From NCBI GenBank assembly GCA_037445635.1, contig JBBIKC010000008.1, forward strand, positions 1-64,000: a DNA stretch of 64,000 nt, given 5' to 3'. The DNA is from JBFMCC01 sp037445635 (GTDB lineage: Bacteria; Chloroflexota; Anaerolineae; Anaerolineales; Villigracilaceae). The notes under the pieces were generated by a model. It saw only the letters and a program-made list of their open reading frames with translations, had not been told where the DNA came from and did not search any database. Positions 32,326 through 41,059 of this stretch are shown here, piece by piece (position 1 is the first letter of the stretch; each line of letters opens with the position of its first letter). The position numbers and the translations under genes were made by a program.

Positions 32326-33753
32326 CTACTTTGCTTTTGTCAGGGTGAAATACAAAATCCTGCGCGAGTCCTGCGTCACGCGGAATGAATGGGCGGGCTG
32401 GTAACCGGGGATCCACGCGATCTTCTCCCCCGCGCACAACAACGGCCAGCGGTCGCGCGCCCGTTGCGGCAGTTTCTCGTTCGTGAAAAAATCGGATAGT
32501 TTCTGTGTATGACCGCCCATGCCGAGCGGCTCGAAGCGGTCCCCCTCCCGGCGCGGCCGCAGGAACAAGTCGCCCTCGATGCTGTCCGCATCCAGCCAGA
32601 CCTGGAACGGGTCCTCGTTCTCCTGAATCTGTTCCCATGCCAGCGCGGGGATGTTCCACTTCTCCGCGGCCAACACCCAACTCCCGGAGAGTTGGAGTTT
32701 CTCGGGCAACGCCACCGGAAGCGATTCGACTCCTTCGGGAATCTGCGGCCAGCGGTCGAATGGCAGGGTCGCTTCGGGGCTGACGATGTAGATTTGGTCG
32801 GCTTCACGCAGGAGACGTACGCCGCGCGTCAGATCCGTCTGCCGCTGGGAGGAGTCCGCGAGAAAAGCGGAGGCGCGCTCGAGCAGCGCGTAGGTGACCT
32901 CGGCTCCGGGGTGGATTTGCTCCATTGCGCGGCGCACCAGGTTCCGTTGGAGTCCGACCGCGAGACCCGCCAGGGCGGTCGAGTCGAAGATGACCAGTTC
33001 GGAGCTTTCCTGCACCGCGCATTGTTCCCACGCGGCGTCCGCCGCGGCCGTCAAAATTTCGTGGTCCGCGGCGAGACTTTGGGCGGTTCGCAAGACAGCC
33101 TCGCGGAAGCGCGGGTTGTACGTCTCGAGCGTGGGGATCAGCAGGTGGCGCAGGCGGTTGCGCAGAAAGTTGACTGACTGATTGCTGGGATCGTGGTGCG
33201 GGCGCAGTCTCTGCGTGGCGCAATAGAGGACCGTGTCCTCGTGCCAGACATCCAGCAGCGGGCGGACGATGGGAATTTCGGGATCGAAGGTGGGCAGGAT
33301 GGTGCGGTAGGCCATGCCTTTGAGTCCCGTCAGGCCCGCGCCGCGCAGGAAGTGCATGAGCACGGTCTCGACCTGATCGTCTGCAGTGTGGCCGACGGCC
33401 ACGGCCTGCGCGTTCTGCTGGCGGGCGCGCTGGAAGAGAAAGCGATAGCGCAGCGCGCGCGCCGCGTCTTCGAGAGACAGGCCTTCTTCTTCCGCGTAGG
33501 CGCGCACATCGGCGTGTTCGATGACCGAGGCCAGCCCGAAGCGCGCCGCCATCTGTTCGACATTGTTGGCCTCGATGTCCGCTTCGGGGCGCAGTTTGTG
33601 GTTGAAGTGCGCCACGATGACGCGGTACCCCGCCTGGCGCAGGACGCTCATCAGGCACAGGCTGTCGGGTCCGCCCGACACACCGACGATGATCGGTTTG
33701 GCCGGGTCGAGGCGGCAATGATCGTGCAGGATGGAGTCCATGCTGGGGAGCAT
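32326..33753 (-). CDS. tilS: tRNA(Ile)-lysidine synthetase
   Basis: 475 residues. It converts C34 of tRNA(Ile) CAU to lysidine with ATP, so the tRNA reads AUA. The PP-loop is IVGVSGGPDSLCLMSVL; AHFNHKLRPEAD, GHTADDQVETVLMHFLRGAGLTGLKGM and NRLRHLLIPTLE follow, then TilS C-terminal domains with FLRPRREGDRFEPLG and KLSDFFTNEKLP. TTTAAT at 33765-33760 lies 6 nt before the ATG. A start at MDSIL four codons on is possible. Its stop is provided by a GTAGGGG repeat. Confidence 0.96.
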   Translation of the reverse strand: MLPSMDSILHDHCRLDPAKPIIVGVSGGPDSLCLMSVLRQAGYRVIVAHFNHKLRPEADIEANNVEQMAARFGLASVIEHADVRAYAEEEGLSLEDAARALRYRFLFQRARQQNAQAVAVGHTADDQVETVLMHFLRGAGLTGLKGMAYRTILPTFDPEIPIVRPLLDVWHEDTVLYCATQRLRPHHDPSNQSVNFLRNRLRHLLIPTLETYNPRFREAVLRTAQSLAADHEILTAAADAAWEQCAVQESSELVIFDSTALAGLAVGLQRNLVRRAMEQIHPGAEVTYALLERASAFLADSSQRQTDLTRGVRLLREADQIYIVSPEATLPFDRWPQIPEGVESLPVALPEKLQLSGSWVLAAEKWNIPALAWEQIQENEDPFQVWLDADSIEGDLFLRPRREGDRFEPLGMGGHTQKLSDFFTNEKLPQRARDRWPLLCAGEKIAWIPGYQPAHSFRVTQDSRRILYFTLTKAK

Positions 33754-33810
33754 AGGTCAATTAAACCACAAGCCGAGTGAAACGGGGATTGGGGGATGAA
33801 CGCTTTCGCG

Positions 33811-36618
33811 CTACTGCGCCGACTTCCTCCTCATGTTCCTCTTCCCGTTAGTCTTTTTCACGACGGTTTTCTTTGCGGTCGTCTTCTTCCCCTTCGCCTC
33901 TCCGGGATGCTTCGCGGGAGACGATGTCGCGGCAGGCTTTTTTGCCGAAGTTTTCCTGCCCGCGCTCCCCTTCTCAGCGCCCTTCTTGGCGGTCGTTTTT
34001 TTCTCGATCACACGCTTCTTCATCGTTTCATTCTTCAATTTGACGCGGCTCGGTGCAGGCTTTTCTCTTTCTTCATCCCTCGCGCCGAACATCTCATCGA
34101 ACTTCCTCTGTACCGACTCCACCCCCGCGCCGTTCAACGCGCTATTCACCATTCCCCATCTTTCATCATCCACAAACCGCCAATCCATGAAGACGTGATG
34201 CTGGTAGGCATGCAACTCAACGTACAGTCCCTTTCGCCAAATGTCCTCGCATGAGCGGATGTACTCCAGACGCGTGACGTAATCTTTGAAGATGACATAG
34301 CCCTCGAACGGCAAACTCAATCCCTCAGCCAATGACTTCTGCCTCAGTTCGCCCGAACCTTTGTCGAGATACGCGGCGGAGGTCTTGATCCAGCCGCGCT
34401 CCTCGGCGAATTTGTTGTGATAGATGACCAGTCCGCGTTCATCGTTGAACACGTTTGAATAAGCAAAGACGTTTTCATCCACCGCGCCATTCGCAGTGAA
34501 GAGGTCGTAGAGGAAGAAATTCTCCACATCGGCAAACAGATAACGGCGGTGAAGGATCGGGAAGATCTTCCACTCGTGGCCGCGAATGAGCCCCTCGTTC
34601 GGCGTCTCGTCCCATTTCGGCTTGCGGAACTCCATCCCGTATTTTTCGCGGAAGCCCTCGATCTGTCCGTGGCCGAACATGGGCAGGCCGGGCAGGGTGG
34701 CAAGCACGGTCGCCACTCCAAAATATTTATCGCCGTCGCCGAACTGTTCGACCGCGGTCTTTTCATCGGGATTGTTCATGAAGTTGACATAGCGCTTCAA
34801 AATCTGCGGATCGAACTCCAGTGTATTCTTGATTGCCAGGCGGTATTTGGCGTTATCCTCGTCCCTCAGCATGTGCATGAACGCCGAGTTGTAGACTCGA
34901 TGCATCCCCAGCGTGCGGACGAAATAACCCTCGAGCAGCCAGAATGCCTCCGCGAGAAGGAGCGTATCTGGGACTTCCGCCGCGACGCGGTCCACGACCT
35001 CGCGCCAGAACTCCTGCGGAATGGCCGCCTCGAACTCGGACCTGGTCATGCCGTGCTCGGCCCGTGAGGGAATCGCGCCGCCCGCGCCGGGCTCGGGGAA
35101 CCACAGCCGCTGGATGTGCTTCTTGGCAAGCGTCATCGCCGCGTCGAAGCGGATGATCGGAAAATTCCGCGCCACGTGCAGGATGGTCTGTATGACGGCC
35201 TCGCGCACTACGGCTTTGGAGTAATCCAGCTGCGCGGTGTCGTTCCACGGGAAGGAGGTGCCGTCATTGCCGTGATAGATATATTTAGTTTCGTTGGTTC
35301 CGTAGTTATGCAGTTTGAAAACTACCGAAGCGTCGGAGTGATTGTAGTAATGGTCTTCGAGAACGATGGCGACACGGGAGTCGTCGGAGAGATTTTCGGA
35401 GTTGAACGTATACGCAGGATATGGCGGCTGGTCGAGCGAGAGGAACCAGTCCGAATGCTCGATGACCCACCGCGAGTCAATGCCCATGTGATTCGGGACC
35501 ATGTCCGCGGAGAGGCGGATGCCGCGCTGCCAGGCGCGGCTTCGCAAATTCTCCAATGCTCCCCATCCACCCAAATCCTCTGCGATGTCATAAGAATAAA
35601 GCGAATACGCCGAAGCGACCGCGTCCTCCTGTCCCATGCGCTGTTTGATTTTCTGGCTGGCGCGCGAACGTTCCCACAGACCGATCAGCCACAAACCTGT
35701 GAAGCCGCGATCACGCAGAATATCCAATTCTTCATCGGGGATTTGATCCAGCGTTCTGATCCAGCGCTGGTGTTTCCGCGAGAGTTGTTCGAGCCAGACG
35801 TAGGTATTCTTGGCGATCAACACCAGCCGCGGCATCCATTCCTTGTCGGGACTATAACGCTCGTATTCAGGCTCGCCGAAATAGGTCGGGACAGGCGTCT
35901 CGCCGCCCGGGCCGCCGACGCCGAAACGCTTCACTTCCTCCTTGACGAAGTCCAGCCCGCGCAGGAGCCGCGTCACAAAGTCCGCGCCGAGCACGTCGCC
36001 CCAGCGGGCGATAATGTATTCCAATTGTCCCGCGAGCGAATGCGGGGAGACTCGCGCCGGGGCGCGCAGCACATCAACCAGCGACTCTCCCCAGCCTTCC
36101 GCCTTCGACATTTGACCAAAATATGTTTCCAGTCCTTCGATCATCTTTTCGTAGGCGGTCTCTTCCAACGGCTGGTCGTCGAAGAGTTCCGTCAGCGGCG
36201 CGGCGGCGGGATTGATGTTATGCAGGTTGAGGAGCAGGAGTTCTTCGAGCGAACGCGCCCTCACCCCTAGCCCCTCTCCCTGAGGGAGAGGGGAATCCAA
36301 ATATTCCTGCGGCTTGACCTTCCCGCGATAGACCGACGCCGTGGGGAACTCGGAGACAAACGTCAGTTGAGTCCCGCGCACGGGGTCGGTACCCAGGCTC
36401 TGGTCCAGGAAGGAGGCGGCGCTTGTCATTTGCGCGGGCGCGGCCTTTCGCTGTAACAGAAGCCGCAGGGCCTCGTCAATCAGTCCCAGCGCGTACAAGT
36501 CCGCTGCGGAAACATCCATCTGCGCGGCCACGCGGCGGGCGTCCTGGATGGCGGCGAAACGCAGACTTTCGAGCAGGTAGTGATCGCGTGCAAAGCGGGA
36601 GAGGTGATATTCGGCCAT
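33811..36618 (-). CDS. Alpha-amylase family (GH13) protein with Lys/Ala-rich tail
   Basis: 935 residues. About 300 residues of mostly helical N-terminus precede a GH13 barrel: GFTGLWLIGLWERS, SADMVPNHMGID, IIRFDAAMTLAKKH with the nucleophile Asp, LLLAEAFWLLEG with the acid Glu and NNPDEKTAV with the third acid (NHD is NPD here). The last 85 residues are Lys, Ala, Thr and Ser in short repeats (KKTTAKK, TSAKKPAA), like histone H1 tails, and may bind DNA, RNA or acidic polymer. Residues about 109-121 derive from a palindromic repeat. TATCAT lies 6 nt before the ATG. Acts on alpha-glucans probably; reaction unproven. Confidence 0.85.
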   Translation of the reverse strand: MAEYHLSRFARDHYLLESLRFAAIQDARRVAAQMDVSAADLYALGLIDEALRLLLQRKAAPAQMTSAASFLDQSLGTDPVRGTQLTFVSEFPTASVYRGKVKPQEYLDSPLPQGEGLGVRARSLEELLLLNLHNINPAAAPLTELFDDQPLEETAYEKMIEGLETYFGQMSKAEGWGESLVDVLRAPARVSPHSLAGQLEYIIARWGDVLGADFVTRLLRGLDFVKEEVKRFGVGGPGGETPVPTYFGEPEYERYSPDKEWMPRLVLIAKNTYVWLEQLSRKHQRWIRTLDQIPDEELDILRDRGFTGLWLIGLWERSRASQKIKQRMGQEDAVASAYSLYSYDIAEDLGGWGALENLRSRAWQRGIRLSADMVPNHMGIDSRWVIEHSDWFLSLDQPPYPAYTFNSENLSDDSRVAIVLEDHYYNHSDASVVFKLHNYGTNETKYIYHGNDGTSFPWNDTAQLDYSKAVVREAVIQTILHVARNFPIIRFDAAMTLAKKHIQRLWFPEPGAGGAIPSRAEHGMTRSEFEAAIPQEFWREVVDRVAAEVPDTLLLAEAFWLLEGYFVRTLGMHRVYNSAFMHMLRDEDNAKYRLAIKNTLEFDPQILKRYVNFMNNPDEKTAVEQFGDGDKYFGVATVLATLPGLPMFGHGQIEGFREKYGMEFRKPKWDETPNEGLIRGHEWKIFPILHRRYLFADVENFFLYDLFTANGAVDENVFAYSNVFNDERGLVIYHNKFAEERGWIKTSAAYLDKGSGELRQKSLAEGLSLPFEGYVIFKDYVTRLEYIRSCEDIWRKGLYVELHAYQHHVFMDWRFVDDERWGMVNSALNGAGVESVQRKFDEMFGARDEEREKPAPSRVKLKNETMKKRVIEKKTTAKKGAEKGSAGRKTSAKKPAATSSPAKHPGEAKGKKTTAKKTVVKKTNGKRNMRRKSAQ
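36257..36294. repeat. Palindromic repeat inside the GH13 gene
   Basis: CCCTCACCCCTAG is followed by CCCCTCTCCC-TG-AGGGAGAGGGG, the widespread palindrome usually seen between genes. It is in frame and gives SPLPQGEGLGVRARS. Confidence 0.8.
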
Positions 36619-36679
36619 GTTTCAATGATACTGCATAAGCCGAAGACGCGTATCGTTTTGGAGTATACTTCTTTCGCTC

Positions 36680-38986
36680 ATGACCGCGATTTCGCTGGAA
36701 TTCATCTACCTCGTCGGGCTCTTGATCCTGGCCGCGCTCTACCTGCCCACACTGGTCTTCGCGTTGCGCCGCGCCAGCGGACAGGAATTTGCCGCTTCGC
36801 TCCTCGGCCTGTACGCGCTGACCGCCATGGCGCTGACAGTGGTGGAAGCTTTCTGGTACGGCGGAAGCCTGGCCGTCTTGAACCGCCGCGCGCTCACCGA
36901 CCTGCAACAGTTCGGCGCGTTGTTCCTCGCCTTCCTGCTGATTCTGATCACGCGTACCTTCCTGCGCCGCGAGGCATGGAGTTGGCTGATCGCGGGCATC
37001 TTGCTCGCACTCGGACTTGCCGCGCTGGGCAGTAATCTTCTCGCAGGCCTGCCCGAAGTCCTGTGGACGAACGGCCGCGTGATGCTGCCGCGCGAACGCC
37101 TGCCTCTCGCGCTGACCATCCTGGGCTGGATTGTCTTCACCGGCGGCGCGTTGTGGAACGTCCAGCGCGCCTTCAGCCGCCAGCGCCAGCCTCTGCACCG
37201 CAACCGCCTCTCGTACTGGCTTCCTGCATTCATTCTCATTCTGGTTAACGACGCCATGCTGTTGACCGGCAGTTGGGTGCCGGGCAATCCCCTGCGCCTG
37301 GCCGCTACCATTCTTATCGGCTATGTGGTCCTGACGCACAACCTGCCGGACGCGCGCCTGATCCTGCGGCGGGTGTTGATTTACATTATCACCACCCTGC
37401 TCATCGCGGGATTTTACATCCTCGGCACGCTCGCCACCCAGCCCCTTGGCGCGGCCTCGAATTACAATCCCCTCGTCGTCGGCGCGGGCATCGCCTTGCT
37501 GCTGGCCATGTTGTTCACGCCGCTCCTCGGCCTCGTCCGCCGCCTGGTGGACCGCTGGCTGCGCATCAAAGAGACCGACGCGGGCCGCACGCTTCACCAG
37601 TACAGCGAGTCCATCAGCAACATCCTCGACATGCAGAGGCTCGCCAGCGTGGCCGTGGGCATCATCATCGAATCGATGGAATTGACGCGCGGCTTCCTCT
37701 TCCTCGTGGATGCGGAGGTCGGTCCGAACGGCAACCGCACCTATCGCCTGCGGGCGGCGCGCACCGACGGCGAGCGCCAGATCCTGCCCATCGTCCTGGA
37801 GGAGACCAGCCCCATCGCCAAACATCTGCTCACGGAACAAAAACCGCTTCTTCAATACGACCTGGACCTGCTTCACGCTTTCCGAGACATTTCCTCGCTG
37901 GAGCGGGAATGGTTTACCCGCCTCGAGACCGAAGTGTACGTGCCCATCTTCGCCAGCCGCCGCTGGATCGGACTGCTGGCACTGGGTGCGAAACTTTCGG
38001 GCAACCGCTACAGCGCGGACGACCTGGTCACCCTGGCCGCGCTCGCCAACCAGACCGCGGTCGCGCTCGAGAACGCGCGCCTGGTCGAAAATCTGATGCG
38101 CCTCAACCAGGAAGTCCGCCAGGCTTACCGCGAACTGGACAAGGCCAACCGCGCCCTGGAGCGTCTCGACCAGACCAAATCCGATTTCATCAGCATTGCC
38201 TCGCATGAACTGCGCACCCCGCTGACGGTCATGCGCGGCTACACCGAAATGCTTCTCGAAGATTCGGGGCTCAATCCCAACGTGCGCGCAGTGGTCAAGT
38301 CTCTGCATGACGGAACCATGCGCCTGCACGAGATCATGGATTCGATGTTCGACATCGCGCAGATCGACACGCGCACCCTGCAGCTGCATCTCCAGCCCGT
38401 TGACACGGCCGCGCTGATTCAGGAAGTCAGCAGTAAACTGGCGAAGAACGTCCTGGAACGCAAACTATCGTTGACTCTCAGCCTGCCTCCCCTGCCAACG
38501 GTCAAAGCCGACCCGAACATCCTCAAGAAAGTATTTTCACATCTGCTTGGCAACGCCATCAAGTTTACTCCCGATGGCGGACGGATCGAAGTGACCGGCC
38601 GCCTGGCCGCGTCCAACGGAAACGACCTGCCCGACGGCGGCATCCAGATCACGGTCCGCGATACGGGCGTGGGCGTGGACCCGTCCTACCACGACGTGAT
38701 CTTCACCAAGTTCTACCAGCCCGGCGAACTGGGCAAACATTCCACCAGCAAGAGCCGCTTCAAAGGCGGCGGCGCGGGACTGGGACTGGCGCTCTCGAAA
38801 GGCATCGTCGAGGCGCACGGCGGGCGCATCTGGGTGGAAAGCCCCGGCCACGACGAAGCCAAATGCCCGGGCAGTCAGTTCCACGTGCTGCTGCCGCTGG
38901 CGAAACGCGAGGAGGGCCAATCCAACCCCATGGGCAACGCGGTCAGTTTGAAGATAGAGGGTAATAACGGTTCGGGCGGAAGTTAA
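36680..38986 (+). CDS. Membrane sensor histidine kinase (multi-TM, GAF, HisKA)
   Basis: 768 residues. About nine hydrophobic segments (5-300) form the sensor part, then GAF at about 320-475 (VEVYVPIFASRRWIGLLALGA-like strand), a short coiled coil (LNQEVRQAYRELDKANRALE), HisKA with H509 in SIASHELRTPLTVMRGY and a complete HATPase: LLGNAIKFTPDGG, DTGVGVDPS, FKGGGAGLGLALSKGIVEAHGG. Unlike the kinase at 24592 the phosphoacceptor is present. TATACT at 36664-36669 is 10 nt from the ATG. No response regulator is adjacent, so it is an orphan. Confidence 0.93.
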   Translation: MTAISLEFIYLVGLLILAALYLPTLVFALRRASGQEFAASLLGLYALTAMALTVVEAFWYGGSLAVLNRRALTDLQQFGALFLAFLLILITRTFLRREAWSWLIAGILLALGLAALGSNLLAGLPEVLWTNGRVMLPRERLPLALTILGWIVFTGGALWNVQRAFSRQRQPLHRNRLSYWLPAFILILVNDAMLLTGSWVPGNPLRLAATILIGYVVLTHNLPDARLILRRVLIYIITTLLIAGFYILGTLATQPLGAASNYNPLVVGAGIALLLAMLFTPLLGLVRRLVDRWLRIKETDAGRTLHQYSESISNILDMQRLASVAVGIIIESMELTRGFLFLVDAEVGPNGNRTYRLRAARTDGERQILPIVLEETSPIAKHLLTEQKPLLQYDLDLLHAFRDISSLEREWFTRLETEVYVPIFASRRWIGLLALGAKLSGNRYSADDLVTLAALANQTAVALENARLVENLMRLNQEVRQAYRELDKANRALERLDQTKSDFISIASHELRTPLTVMRGYTEMLLEDSGLNPNVRAVVKSLHDGTMRLHEIMDSMFDIAQIDTRTLQLHLQPVDTAALIQEVSSKLAKNVLERKLSLTLSLPPLPTVKADPNILKKVFSHLLGNAIKFTPDGGRIEVTGRLAASNGNDLPDGGIQITVRDTGVGVDPSYHDVIFTKFYQPGELGKHSTSKSRFKGGGAGLGLALSKGIVEAHGGRIWVESPGHDEAKCPGSQFHVLLPLAKREEGQSNPMGNAVSLKIEGNNGSGGS

Positions 38987-38990
38987 AACA

Positions 38991-39023
38991 AAATTGGCCT
39001 CCCATGAGGGGAGGCCAATTTTA
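38991..39023. terminator. Bidirectional terminator
   Basis: AAATTGGCCTCCC and GGGGAGGCCAATTTT form a long stem with an ATGA loop between two convergent genes. Confidence 0.88.
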
Positions 39024-39038
39024 CGAGACTGTGTTCGG

Positions 39039-40142
39039 CTACGGCGCAACATATGTGGAAGCGAACGGCGCGTTCAGCCCGCAGACACGGATGTCGTCGA
39101 AGTACATCACGGTGATGGACTTGTCGGTAAACGGGCCGATCCAGATGCCGATGGTCTTTTCGGGTAGCGGCTCGGGGTCGGTGAAGTCAATGACCGGTTT
39201 GCCATCCATCCACATCTGCACGTTGCCCTGGAACACGGAGAGTTCAACGTAGTGCCAAGTCATCGCCACCTGCTTGAAGCCGCCAGACTTCACCCGCTGA
39301 TCGGAGGCAACCTGGTCTGCGCTATCGAACAAGGTTCGCATCAGATGCACCTGGCCTTGCCCTCCCGCGAGGTTGAAAGAATAGGTGGCGCGGATCAATT
39401 CCATTCCGCCGAAGGTGAATGGGCCAAATGAGTTCCACCCAAAACTCGGCGCGGTGGGGCGATTGACCATGAACTTCATACGCCAGACCGCATCGCCAAA
39501 CAAACCGGGGGCGCCTCCCATATTTCCCTGTGCGTAGTTCGCGCCCAAGTAGGCGTCGTTGCCGTAGTTCGTGATCTTCGTTGCGTCAATCGTCCACACC
39601 GAATTGGCCGCATCATCCGCCGCAGGACCCACAAAGATGGCGCCCGGATTGTTGCTATCCCCGTGCCAATCTTGCGCTTCGCCGTCTTGATAATCCTCCA
39701 CATAGAGAAGCGACTCGCCCGCGCCACACGCATCCGAGGGCAGAAGTCCGAACGGGTCGCGCTCCAATTTGACAACAACCTCGTTCGGACCGCGCTGCAG
39801 GTTGAACGACTGCTCGCCCTCGAAATACCCTTGCGCAGAGACAGTCACAGTTCCAGCCGGACTGCCGAGGTCGGTCCACGCAGCCTGACCAGAGTCATCC
39901 ACCGCAACGGGTTCTTCATTGCCCGATTGTGGGAAGACCACCAACGCCCCCGCGATGGGATTCCCCTCCGTGTCCGTTACCCTGACCACGAGGTCGTACG
40001 GGACGGGTGTGGCAGTTGGCGTCGGCGGAGGCGTCGGAGTCCATGCCGAGGCAGTCATGGTGGCGATCTGTTCGGCGGATGGACCACAGGCTGAAAGCAA
40101 AACGAGCATCACGCCCCCAAAAAGTATCAACGGGTGTTTCAT
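39039..40142 (-). CDS. Lipoprotein with carboxypeptidase-regulatory-like and LamG-like domains
   Basis: 367 residues from MKHPLILFGG, with AAGGAGAAAACC before it. Lipid Cys in LVLLSACGPS, Thr/Pro linker, then a beta-sandwich typical of carboxypeptidase-regulatory or Ig-like folds (VRVTDTEGNPIAGALVVFP to VVVKLERD, about 50-135), then a concanavalin-like domain (about 150-365: LLYVEDYQDGEAQDWHG, WHYVELSVFQGNVQMWMDG, FDDIRVCG). Anchored outside the membrane; probably binds carbohydrate. Related in build to the lipoprotein at 22416. Confidence 0.75.
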   Translation of the reverse strand: MKHPLILFGGVMLVLLSACGPSAEQIATMTASAWTPTPPPTPTATPVPYDLVVRVTDTEGNPIAGALVVFPQSGNEEPVAVDDSGQAAWTDLGSPAGTVTVSAQGYFEGEQSFNLQRGPNEVVVKLERDPFGLLPSDACGAGESLLYVEDYQDGEAQDWHGDSNNPGAIFVGPAADDAANSVWTIDATKITNYGNDAYLGANYAQGNMGGAPGLFGDAVWRMKFMVNRPTAPSFGWNSFGPFTFGGMELIRATYSFNLAGGQGQVHLMRTLFDSADQVASDQRVKSGGFKQVAMTWHYVELSVFQGNVQMWMDGKPVIDFTDPEPLPEKTIGIWIGPFTDKSITVMYFDDIRVCGLNAPFASTYVAP

Positions 40143-40440
40143 GGTTTTCTCCTTTGGCATAGCAAGTCAATGCTTTTGGGAATGCGGAATCCGTCTGGGA
40201 GTCAATAGATCCCCGGATACATTCAAATCTCATTCTATATTTTCCTACCCTCAACTCAAATGACTTTTATCACATTTTCCCGTATCAATGCGCGCCATAA
40301 ATTTGTGACGGCTGTCAAAATTTATTGTACAACAGTTTTGAGTTGAATTCAAATGACAATTGACTATGCTGTTCGCAGTGATAATCGTAAGATTAAGGAA
40401 TACAGGAGAGCCCATATAGCATACACGCTTGTGTAACTTC
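40143..40440. other. AT-richer intergenic region with short repeats
   Basis: About 300 bp with no supported gene. It holds a TGAC-GGCT-GTCA palindrome (near 40307-40318), two copies of CAACTCAAATGAC-like sequence (40253 on, and TTGAATTCAAATGAC near 40343) and TTGACA on the minus strand from TGTCAA near 40316. These may be the promoter and operators of the lipoprotein gene, whose leader would start here; no complete promoter was settled. Confidence 0.35.
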
Positions 40441-40971
40441 CTACCTCCTTCTCGGCCATAACCCGCCAACCAGCGCGTAAGCCAATCCGATCAGCAGCAA
40501 AGAGAATTTCACCGTCGCGCAGATATTCGCGAGCCGCGGCCAGAGCGCCTGAAAATCTCCCAACATGAGTTGCCAGAGCGCAAAATTTTCTGCCGCGTCG
40601 AAGAGGGCCGCGGCCAGCGCGCCCCATCCCAGCCACACGCCGACTCGCGCGAACGCACCTGCGCGCCGTCCCGCCGCGAGCAGGACGCCCAGCGAAAGCG
40701 TCAGTGCGTACGCGGGCATGAAGAGGTAGTCCAGGCCGAGGCCGAACGCGGCCACCAGGCGGGCATACTCGCTCCACGAGTTGACGATCTCCACCGACGC
40801 GCCGGGCGACCATGCCAGCTCAAACGAGACGATCCCATTCGGCGCGGCGGGAGTCCGCAGGGGCTGGTCTAACACGCGGAAAACGGCGAACAGGATCAGG
40901 GTCAGCGCGAGAAGCGAGAAGAAGAGAGGTTTGCGTTTTTCCGCTGGAATGAATTCGAGAGGATGTTTCAT
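40441..40971 (-). CDS. Integral membrane protein of unknown function
   Basis: 176 residues from MKHPLEFIP with AGGAAATATC upstream. Four hydrophobic segments (about 16-34, 66-86, 93-120 as a longer hydrophobic run, 148-168). The first outside loop is long and has SFELAWSPGASVEIVNSW. The pattern is like small DUF-type membrane proteins with four helices found across bacteria; no function can be given. Preceded by a palindromic repeat shared with the GNAT gene end. Confidence 0.65.
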   Translation of the reverse strand: MKHPLEFIPAEKRKPLFFSLLALTLILFAVFRVLDQPLRTPAAPNGIVSFELAWSPGASVEIVNSWSEYARLVAAFGLGLDYLFMPAYALTLSLGVLLAAGRRAGAFARVGVWLGWGALAAALFDAAENFALWQLMLGDFQALWPRLANICATVKFSLLLIGLAYALVGGLWPRRR

Positions 40972-40980
40972 GATATTTCC

Positions 40981-41059
40981 TGTAGGGCAGTCCTGCGTGA
41001 CTGTCCTGATTTTTAGCGCAAGGGCAGACACGCAGGTTCGCTTGCAGTCCGCCCCTACA
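40981..41059. repeat. Inverted repeat of the TGTAGGG type
   Basis: TGTAGGGCAGTCCTGCGTGA at the left mirrors CGCAGG, CAGTCCGCCCCTACA at the right. The complement of the right edge, TGTAGGGG, contains the TAG stop of the acetyltransferase gene (41055-41057). Confidence 0.7.
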
